A stretch of 64,000 nt of DNA. Origin: Lysobacterales bacterium (lineage in GTDB: Bacteria; Pseudomonadota; Gammaproteobacteria; Xanthomonadales; SZUA-38). Where the stretch lies: assembly GCA_028285525.1 (NCBI GenBank), contig JANQOZ010000122.1, positions 1-64,000 of the forward strand. The letters are read 5' to 3'. Below are positions 57,499-64,000 of the stretch, piece after piece (positions within the stretch are counted from its first letter, which is position 1; each line of letters starts with the position of its first letter). The position numbers and the translations under genes were made by a program. The notes below the pieces were generated by a model, which saw only the letters and a program-made list of their open reading frames with translations, ran no database searches and had not been told where the DNA came from.

Positions 57499-59862
57499 TC
57501 AGTAGGGCCAGCGCCAGTTGCGATATTCGGGCTTGTCGATGCCGTGTTCATGGGCGTATTCGCGGGCGTCGATGCGCATGTCCTTGAGCGTGTCTTTCAC
57601 ATGGGCGCCGGCAACGTGCAGTTCCGGCAGCCGATCGATCACGTCGATTGCCAGGCTGAAGCGATCGATTTCGTTGGCGATCGCCAGTTCGAGCGGCGTG
57701 TTGATGTTGCCCTTTTCCTTGTAGCCCCGGACATGCAGATTGTCGTGGTTCGTGCGCCGATACGCCAGGCGATGGATCAGCCACGGGTACCCGTGAAAGT
57801 TGAAGATCACCGGCCGGTCGATGGTAAACAGGCTGTCGAAGTCAGGGTCCGAAAGACCGTGCGGGTGTTCGCCCGCCGGCTGCATGCAGAACAGGTCTAC
57901 CACGCTCAAGAAACGAAGCTTGAGATCCGGAAAGTGCTCGCGCAATAAAGCCGTTGCCGCCAGCGCTTCCTGGGTCGGGATATCGCCGCAGCCGACCATC
58001 ACAATGTCGGGTTCGCCGCCGTGATCGTTGCTCGCCCAGTCCCAGGTGCTTATCCCTTTCTCGAGATGTTTGGCGGCCTCATCAATGTCGAGATACTGAA
58101 GGTGCATCTGTTTGTCGCAGACGATCACGTTGATGTTGTCGGTGCTACGCAGGCAGTGATCCGCTACGCAGAGCAACGAGTTGACGTCGGGTGGCAGGTA
58201 GATCCGGGTAACCTCGGGCGCCTTGTTCACAACCACGTCCAGAAAGCCCGGGTCCTGATGGGTGAACCCGTTGTGGTCCTGCCGCCAGACGGTTGAGGTA
58301 ATCAGCAGGTTCAGCGATGAAACCGGCGCGCGCCAGGGGATCTCGCGGCTGATGTCCAGCCACTTGGCGTGCTGGTTGTACATGGAGTCGATGACGTGGA
58401 CAAACGCTTCGTAGGTGGCAAAAAAACCGTGTCGCCCGGACAGGACATACCCTTCGTACCAGCCTTCCAACGTATGCTCGGACAACATCTCCAGGACCCG
58501 CCCGTCGGTCGCCAGCTCGCCACCGTCTTCGTCTTCCGGCAGATAGTCGGCGAGCCAGAGCTTTTTGCTCACGTCGTAAATCGCGTCGAGCTTGTTGGAG
58601 GTGTTTTCGTCAGGCCCAAAAACCCGAAAGTTGTCCATGTTCCGGGCCAGGATGTCCCGTAGAAACGCTCCCAGCGGTGGCGTGTTCATGGCGACGTCGT
58701 CAGCGGGTCTGGCAACCTCAATCGCGTAGTCGCGGAAGTTTGGCATGCGGAGCGCCCGTCGAATCAGGCCGCCGTTGGCGTGCGGGCTCGCGCTCATGCG
58801 CTTTTGACCCTGCGGGGCAAGCGCGCGCAGCTCGGCAATCAGTCGCCCGTCAGCATCAAACAGCTCCTCAGGCCGATAGCTCCTCAGCCAGTCCTCGAGC
58901 TGTTCCAGGTGCGCGGGGTTGTCGTGAATCCCGCCCAGGGGGACCTGATGGGCCCGCCACGATCCCTCGACCTTGCGCCCGTCTACCTCTCTGGGGCCGG
59001 TCCAGCCTTTGGGCGTTCTCAGGACGATCATCGGCCACCGACCGCGGGTCACCTCGCCAGCTTGGCGGGCCGTTTGCTGAATGTCGCGGATTCTGGCGTA
59101 GCATGCGTCGAGCGTCGCGGCCATAGCCTGATGCATGGTTGCCGGTTCGCTGCCCTCAACAAAATGCGGCTCCCACCCGTAGCCGCGAAACAGCGCTTCG
59201 AGTTCCGTATGGGGGATGCGCGAGAGGATCGTGGGGTTGTTGATCTTGTATCCGTTCAGGTGAAGGATTGGCAGCACAACGCCGTCGCGCATGGGGCTCA
59301 AGAACTTGTTTGAATGCCAGGAGGTGGCGAGCGGCCCGGTCTCCGCTTCGCCGTCGCCCACCGCAACGACCACCACCAGATCAGGGTTGTCAAAGGCCGC
59401 ACCAAAGGCGTGAGAGAGGCTGTAGCCCAGTTCACCTCCCTCATGAATCGACCCGGGCGTCTCCGGGGTGCAGTGACTGCCGATCCCGCCGGGAAAAGAA
59501 AACTGCTTAAGGAACCGCTTCAGGCCCTCCTCGTCCTCCGACATATTGGGGTAGATCTCAGAATACGTTCCCTCGAGATAGACGGGCGCCAGGACACCCG
59601 GCGCGCCGTGGCCTGGTCCGGCCAGGAAAATGGCGTTCAGGTTGTGCTCCCGAATCAGCCGATTCATGTGCACATACACAAAAGACAGGCCTGGGCTGGC
59701 TCCCCAGTGTCCGAGGAGTCGCCGCTTAACGTGCGCGGCGCTGAGCGGTTCTCTGAGCAGCGGGTTGTCGCGCAGGTAGATCATTGCGGCACCCACGTAG
59801 TTGCAGGCCCGCCAGTAGGCGTCGATCAGCGTGGTTTCGTCCTGACTCAGGATGTCGCTCAC
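57499..59862 (-). CDS. xfp: Xylulose-5-phosphate/fructose-6-phosphate phosphoketolase
   Basis: A 787-residue thiamine-diphosphate enzyme of full length. The family signature [25 protein letters not shown] and the ThDP-binding [14 protein letters not shown] are present, with the later [10 protein letters not shown] motif and PYRNWRWPY-like C-terminus. It cleaves xylulose 5-phosphate (or fructose 6-phosphate) with phosphate to acetyl-phosphate plus glyceraldehyde 3-phosphate (or erythrose 4-phosphate). GTG start with AGGAG. Operon with acetate kinase. Confidence 0.94.
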   Translation of the reverse strand: MSDILSQDETTLIDAYWRACNYVGAAMIYLRDNPLLREPLSAAHVKRRLLGHWGASPGLSFVYVHMNRLIREHNLNAIFLAGPGHGAPGVLAPVYLEGTYSEIYPNMSEDEEGLKRFLKQFSFPGGIGSHCTPETPGSIHEGGELGYSLSHAFGAAFDNPDLVVVVAVGDGEAETGPLATSWHSNKFLSPMRDGVVLPILHLNGYKINNPTILSRIPHTELEALFRGYGWEPHFVEGSEPATMHQAMAATLDACYARIRDIQQTARQAGEVTRGRWPMIVLRTPKGWTGPREVDGRKVEGSWRAHQVPLGGIHDNPAHLEQLEDWLRSYRPEELFDADGRLIAELRALAPQGQKRMSASPHANGGLIRRALRMPNFRDYAIEVARPADDVAMNTPPLGAFLRDILARNMDNFRVFGPDENTSNKLDAIYDVSKKLWLADYLPEDEDGGELATDGRVLEMLSEHTLEGWYEGYVLSGRHGFFATYEAFVHVIDSMYNQHAKWLDISREIPWRAPVSSLNLLITSTVWRQDHNGFTHQDPGFLDVVVNKAPEVTRIYLPPDVNSLLCVADHCLRSTDNINVIVCDKQMHLQYLDIDEAAKHLEKGISTWDWASNDHGGEPDIVMVGCGDIPTQEALAATALLREHFPDLKLRFLSVVDLFCMQPAGEHPHGLSDPDFDSLFTIDRPVIFNFHGYPWLIHRLAYRRTNHDNLHVRGYKEKGNINTPLELAIANEIDRFSLAIDVIDRLPELHVAGAHVKDTLKDMRIDAREYAHEHGIDKPEYRNWRWPY

Positions 59863-60094
59863 GGGGGTCTCCTGTGGTCTCTAGGGTGTTGAGTATGTCG
59901 CTGCGCTATGAACCGGTGATGACGGTTTGGCGGCTTTGACGATAGCGAGCGACTTGGGCCATATCGATTCGGTTTTACCGAGCGTCAACGACCGGTAGTC
60001 CGAACCTGTTGACAGTAATGCGTGTTAGGATTTTTTGACACTGCCTTGAACGGCTTGACCGTTAGCCGATGACGTTTCGACACGAGGTCTCAGC
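59863..60094. other. Divergent promoter region
   Basis: A 232-base gap between the phosphoketolase and ATPase genes. It holds two TTGACA hexamers, at 60009-60014 and 60035-60040, on the side of the ATPase gene. Neither has a convincing -10 at 17 bases. No clear operator is seen. Confidence 0.3.
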
Positions 60095-62968
60095 ATGCTC
60101 GACAGCGACCTGTTTCTATTGGAACTGATTGCCCTGGAGTGGCTGATTGCGATGATGGCCGCGGGATTGCTCCTGGGATTTGGCATCCGCGACTGGCGCC
60201 GACGACAGCGCCATGCGGCAGCGGCCGGTCAACGACGGGAAGGGGTCGTTGCTGAGTGGCACCACCTGTCAGCGGACCAAGTGTTGGCTCGCGTTGGCGC
60301 CCATGAATCGGGCCTGAGCACATCCCAGGCGAGGCGGCGGCTTGACGAGGTCGGTCCGAACCGACTGCCCGAGCCAAGACCCCGCAGCGCCCTGGTTCGC
60401 TACCTGAGCCAGTTTCACAACCTGCTGATTTACGTGCTGCTGGCCGCAGGTGTCGTGACCGCGCTCCTGCAGCACTGGCTCGACGCCGTGGTGATTCTCG
60501 GCGTTGTGCTGGTGAACGCGGCGATCGGGTTTGTCCAGGAAGGCAAAGCTGAGGACGCCCTCAAGGCGATCCGACAGATGCTGTCACCGAGCGCCATGAC
60601 GCTGCGCGACAACAAGCTGGTGACCGTCGAAGCAGCGGACCTCGTGCCCGGTGACATTGTTCAGCTTCAGTCCGGAGATAAGGTCCCGGCGGATGTTCGT
60701 CTGCTGCGCAGCAAGGGCCTGTTTGTTGAGGAAGCGCCGCTGACCGGTGAATCGGTGCCGGTCGAAAAGGACTGTAGGATTCTGCCGTCGCAAACGCCGC
60801 TGGCCGAGCGTAACTGCATGGCCTACTCAGGCACACTCGTGACGCAGGGGCAGGGGACCGGCGTGGTCGTCGCAACCGGCGGCGCCACCGAAATCGGCCG
60901 AATCAGTGCGCTGGTGGCGAACGTTCAGCAGCTGACCACACCGTTGCTGCGCCAGATGGACCAGTTCAGCCGGTGGTTGACCGGCGCGATTTTGGTGCTG
61001 GCGACCGTGAGCTTTGTGTTTGGCGTTTTGATCCGAGACTTTACCGCGGCGGAAATGTTTATGGCCGCGGTGGGATTGGCGGTAGCCGCGATTCCGGAAG
61101 GGCTGCCGGCCATTATGACCATTACGCTGGCTATCGGCGTCCAGCGGATGGCGGGTCGAAGTGCGATCATCCGCCGCCTGCCGGCGGTGGAGACGCTGGG
61201 TACCGTCGGCGTTATCTGCTCCGACAAGACCGGCACGCTCACCCGAAACTCCATGACCGTCGCCACCGTTCAGACCAGCGAAAGGCAGATTAACGTCACC
61301 GGCACCGGCTATGAGCCACAAGGGACTTTCCTGGATGGCTCAAACGAACTGGCGCCAGGTGACGATCTTCCCCTTCAGGAACTCCTGCGCGATGCCGCTC
61401 TCTGCAACGACGCGACGCTCGCGGAGCAGGCTGAGACCGGCTGGGAGGTTCATGGAGACCCGATGGAAGGCGCGCTGATCGTTGCGGCCGCCAAACACGG
61501 GCTCGATCTTGAGCAAACCCACCGGTGCTGGCCTCGCGCTGACATTATTCCGTTTGAGTCAGGCCACAAGTTCATGGCGACGCTGAATCGTTGTGAGAAC
61601 GACGAACGGCTGATTGTCGTCAAGGGCGCACCCGAGGTTGTGCTGGGGATGTGCGACACGGCGCGCGGTGCGGACGGCGACCTGCCGCTCGACCGAGACC
61701 TCTGGTTACAGCGGATGGACGCGATGGCTGCGGAGGGACAGCGCATCCTGGCGGTTGCTACCAAGTCGGTGGATTGCGCGCAGCAGGAGCTGGGCTTTGC
61801 CGATGTCGAGGGAGGTCTCACGCTGCTTGGACTGCTGGGGTTGATGGACCCGCCGCGGGAAGAGGCGATCAGCGCCGTTCGCGCCTGCCGAGAGGCGGGT
61901 ATCCGGGTGAAGATGATCACCGGGGATCATGCCGGCACGGCCCAGGCGATCGCCAAGCGAGTGGGGCTGGAGAACCACGAGCGGGTTTTGACGGGTTCAG
62001 AGCTCGACACGCTCGACGACGACGCGCTGACGGATTTGGTCAACACGGTCGACGTGTATGCGCGCGTCACGCCGGAGCACAAGCTTCGGCTGGTAGAGCT
62101 CCTCCAGCGTACCGACGCGGTGGTCGCCATGACCGGCGACGGCGTGAACGACGCCCCGGCGCTAAAGCGTGCCGACGTTGGGGTCGCGATGGGTATCAAT
62201 GGAACCGAAGCGGCCAAAGAGGCCTCCGAGATGGTGCTGGCTGACGACAATTTTGCGTCAATCGCCAGCGCCGTTGAGGAAGGCAGGACGGTCTATGACA
62301 ACCTGAAGAAAGCGATCCTGTTCATCCTTCCGACCAACGGTGGTGAGGCCCTCGTTGTGCTCAGCGCTATTGTGCTTGGCTTCCACGAGTTTCCGCTGAC
62401 CCCGGTGCAGATCCTTTGGGTCAACATGATCACGGCCGTAACGCTGGCGCTGGCGCTGGCCTTTGAACCGCCCGAGCCGGGCGTAATGGGTCGGCCGCCG
62501 CGCAACGCGAGACAGCCCGTCCTGACGCCGCTGTTTCTCTGGCGCATCGGCTACGTGTCCGTGATCCTGATGGCGGGCACGTTCGGCATGTTTTTGTGGG
62601 AACAGCGACAAAACGCGACGATTGAAGAGGCCAGAACCGTTGCCGTCAACACGCTGGTGATGTTCGAAATCTTCTACCTGTTCAGCGCCCGCTACATCAC
62701 AGCGCCGGTGCTCAACCGGCAGGGGTTGCTCGGGAACTCCTACGTACTCTACGCCGTGGGGTTGCTGGTGGTGTTCCAGCTGGCGTTTACGTATCTGCCG
62801 GCGCTGCAGGCGCTGTTCGGCACTGCGGCCATCAGCGCGGGAGTCTGGTTGCGGATTGTCCTGGTCGCCGTATCTGTCCTGTTCATTGTCGAACTGGAAA
62901 AGATGCTGGTACGCCGCTGGTTTCGGCCTAAGGAAAGGGTAAGGGAGCTGGACCAGGTTTCAGGCTGA
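60095..62968 (+). CDS. P-type cation-transporting ATPase (P2 type)
   Basis: A 957-residue pump. An additional N-terminal helix (residues 8-30) precedes the usual cation ATPase N domain (LSADQVLARVGAHESGLSTSQARRRL). The actuator motif TGES is at 217-220, the ion-binding PEGLP at about 334, the phosphorylated Asp377 in DKTGTL, and the hinge TGDGVNDAPAL. PEGLP is typical of SERCA/PMCA-like and Na,K-type ATPases, so calcium, sodium or manganese is likely rather than heavy metals. Ten or so helices follow the normal plan. It stands divergent from phosphoketolase. Confidence 0.9.
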   Translation: MLDSDLFLLELIALEWLIAMMAAGLLLGFGIRDWRRRQRHAAAAGQRREGVVAEWHHLSADQVLARVGAHESGLSTSQARRRLDEVGPNRLPEPRPRSALVRYLSQFHNLLIYVLLAAGVVTALLQHWLDAVVILGVVLVNAAIGFVQEGKAEDALKAIRQMLSPSAMTLRDNKLVTVEAADLVPGDIVQLQSGDKVPADVRLLRSKGLFVEEAPLTGESVPVEKDCRILPSQTPLAERNCMAYSGTLVTQGQGTGVVVATGGATEIGRISALVANVQQLTTPLLRQMDQFSRWLTGAILVLATVSFVFGVLIRDFTAAEMFMAAVGLAVAAIPEGLPAIMTITLAIGVQRMAGRSAIIRRLPAVETLGTVGVICSDKTGTLTRNSMTVATVQTSERQINVTGTGYEPQGTFLDGSNELAPGDDLPLQELLRDAALCNDATLAEQAETGWEVHGDPMEGALIVAAAKHGLDLEQTHRCWPRADIIPFESGHKFMATLNRCENDERLIVVKGAPEVVLGMCDTARGADGDLPLDRDLWLQRMDAMAAEGQRILAVATKSVDCAQQELGFADVEGGLTLLGLLGLMDPPREEAISAVRACREAGIRVKMITGDHAGTAQAIAKRVGLENHERVLTGSELDTLDDDALTDLVNTVDVYARVTPEHKLRLVELLQRTDAVVAMTGDGVNDAPALKRADVGVAMGINGTEAAKEASEMVLADDNFASIASAVEEGRTVYDNLKKAILFILPTNGGEALVVLSAIVLGFHEFPLTPVQILWVNMITAVTLALALAFEPPEPGVMGRPPRNARQPVLTPLFLWRIGYVSVILMAGTFGMFLWEQRQNATIEEARTVAVNTLVMFEIFYLFSARYITAPVLNRQGLLGNSYVLYAVGLLVVFQLAFTYLPALQALFGTAAISAGVWLRIVLVAVSVLFIVELEKMLVRRWFRPKERVRELDQVSG

Positions 62969-62992
62969 GCGTTGTCTAAAGCGCCCGGTTTG

Positions 62993-63009
62993 CCATGCGG
63001 CTCGCATGG
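62993..63009. other. Small palindrome after the ATPase gene
   Basis: CCATGCG-GCT-CGCATGG is a perfect seven-base stem with a three-base loop located 25 bases after the ATPase stop. No T-tract follows, so it is not a classical intrinsic terminator; it might stop ribosomes or assist Rho. Confidence 0.3.
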
Positions 63010-63142
63010 GCGTATTGGCCCTTGGCGTACCACAATCGATTAAGTTCCCTCGTCTTCCTTTCGGCTGGCGTAAGCCGCCGCACCTGTGCGATTGTTGGAT
63101 CAACGGCATTTCTCCAGTTAACAATTCATCAGGAGGAAAGCG

Positions 63143-64000
63143 ATGAGAGGCACGCAACGACTATTGCTGGCGGCGGTTTTTCTCTCAGGTGCGGCCGAGG
63201 CCCAGCACCCGATTATCGATGTGCACGTGCACGCCAGCCTGCCCACGATGAACGGGCCGATCCCGTCGTCTATGTGTGTGCCGTTGGTGCCGTCACTGCC
63301 GGCGCCGACAACCGCCAAAGCCTGGCCCATGCAGCTGATGGGGGCGACTCGGAATCCGACCTGTGACGACCCGATACCCACACCCGAGACGCCCAGGAAG
63401 ATGCTCAAGGCCGTGATCAAGGAGCTCGAGCGCAACAACGCGGTGGGCATCCTGAGCGGCCCGCCAGGGCTCGTCAACGAATGGAAAGCGGCGGCGCCTG
63501 ACCGTTTCATCAAAAGCTTGCAGCTCAACGTGGTGCGTGACCCCTATTCGGCTGAGCAGGCCCGTGAGTTCTTCAAAGACGGCGGATTCCTCGTGCTGGG
63601 TGAGGTAAGCAACCAGTATGTGGGCGTGTCGCCGGAGAACGAGAAAATGATGCCTTACTGGGCGATGGCGGAGGAGATGAACATCCCAGTGCAGATCCAC
63701 ATGGGCAGCGGCCCCCCGGGTGCTGCGGCGCTTTACCCAGACTATCGGGTCGCCCACGGTAATCCGCTCCTGCTTGAGCCGGTGCTCGCCAAACATCCGG
63801 GGCTTCGAATCTCGATCATGCATATGGCCGAGGGCTTTAACGATGAGCTGGTCATGATGCTCTGGACCTACCCGCAGCTCTATGTCGACATCGGCGGCAT
63901 TATGTGGGGCAAGGGTACCAACTACTTTTATGGCCAGCTTCGGGACCTCGTGAACGCCGGGTATGCCAACCGTCTGATGTTCGGCGCTGACGCCATGAAC
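63143..64000 (+). CDS. Exported amidohydrolase family protein (5' part)
   Basis: The frame stays open from the ATG at 63143, with an ideal AGGAGG site, to the window end: 286 codons visible. A signal peptide (LLLAAVFLSGAAEA) precedes the amidohydrolase-2 metal motif IIDVHVHA. MNIPVQIHMGSGPPG carries a further metal-site His, ISIMHMAEG follows, and the visible end MFGADAMN matches the Asp-containing motif. Such proteins are often decarboxylase- or hydrolase-like; the substrate cannot be assigned. The C-terminus lies outside the window. Confidence 0.82.
   Translation, partial: MRGTQRLLLAAVFLSGAAEAQHPIIDVHVHASLPTMNGPIPSSMCVPLVPSLPAPTTAKAWPMQLMGATRNPTCDDPIPTPETPRKMLKAVIKELERNNAVGILSGPPGLVNEWKAAAPDRFIKSLQLNVVRDPYSAEQAREFFKDGGFLVLGEVSNQYVGVSPENEKMMPYWAMAEEMNIPVQIHMGSGPPGAAALYPDYRVAHGNPLLLEPVLAKHPGLRISIMHMAEGFNDELVMMLWTYPQLYVDIGGIMWGKGTNYFYGQLRDLVNAGYANRLMFGADAMN

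Noticed and set aside
62993-63009. Rho-independent terminator after the ATPase gene
   Set aside because: The stem is good but there is no following T-tract.

Overview
This 64 kb window is a gene-dense, high-GC bacterial chromosome segment. I see no rRNA, tRNA, CRISPR array, plasmid or phage genes. The lpxL tail, ycgL, rof, SdpR/SdpI-type pair, EstA-like autotransporter and CadC-like regulator point to a gammaproteobacterium. The ECF sigma/TPR-kinase pair, the FG-GAP surface proteins and the recurrent C-terminal DGFE tail suggest a marine Xanthomonadales (Lysobacterales) or Wenzhouxiangella-like lineage. The class is a reasonable call; the family is a guess.

Layout. 0-6 kb: tail of a lipid A acyltransferase, a 272-bp transposase-less inverted-repeat element, ycgL with a lipocalin-like gene, an acyl-CoA ligase/thiolase pair, and an sdpR-sdpI-hydrolase operon. 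6-11 kb: a second, collapsed copy of the repeat, an ECF sigma factor, a Ser/Thr kinase with TPR region, and a diguanylate cyclase. 11-24 kb: an isocitrate dehydrogenase with an internal duplication, a CocE-type hydrolase, a small DGFE-tailed secreted protein, a lipoprotein, a membrane dipeptidase, rof-msrA, a DCC protein, an MBL hydrolase, a GDSL autotransporter lacking its catalytic Ser and His, a PAS histidine kinase and a glutaminyl cyclase. 24-31 kb: acetyl-CoA hydrolase/transferase, two divergent CBS proteins, a PRPP-synthetase/nucleoside-phosphorylase pair, and a haem protein with an SDR. 31-38 kb: an HxlR/CoA-transferase/thiol-dioxygenase operon that fits 3-mercaptopropionate breakdown, a PhyH/hydrolase/PsiE operon, an MFS exporter and a GFA-like protein. 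38-46 kb: FG-GAP protein, bacterial alternative oxidase and a 1450-residue dihaem surface protein. 46-56 kb: epimerase, CadC-like TPR regulator, then a visibly AT-richer locus (FG-GAP protein, double glycosyltransferase, DGFE-tailed protein, radical SAM/SPASM protein). 56-64 kb: acetate kinase, phosphoketolase, a P-type cation ATPase and the start of an amidohydrolase.

How the genes work together. Acetyl-phosphate and acetyl-CoA metabolism is well represented (phosphoketolase, acetate kinase, acetyl-CoA hydrolase, ligase and thiolase), with stress or redox functions around it (alternative oxidase, MsrA, CBS proteins, cation pump). Two regulatory modules couple a sensor or DNA-binding domain to TPRs: the sigma/kinase pair and the CadC-like protein.

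Most unusual items: (1) five proteins ending in a short F-[SG]-[DN]-[GS]-F-E tail, one sharing a low-GC locus with a glycosyltransferase and a radical SAM enzyme; (2) an isocitrate dehydrogenase whose clasp/small-domain region is duplicated, with catalytic residues divided between the copies; (3) a structured MITE-like element whose ends supply the stop codons of both flanking genes; (4) a GDSL autotransporter without catalytic Ser and His. Functions are read from recognisable motifs by eye; no searches were run.
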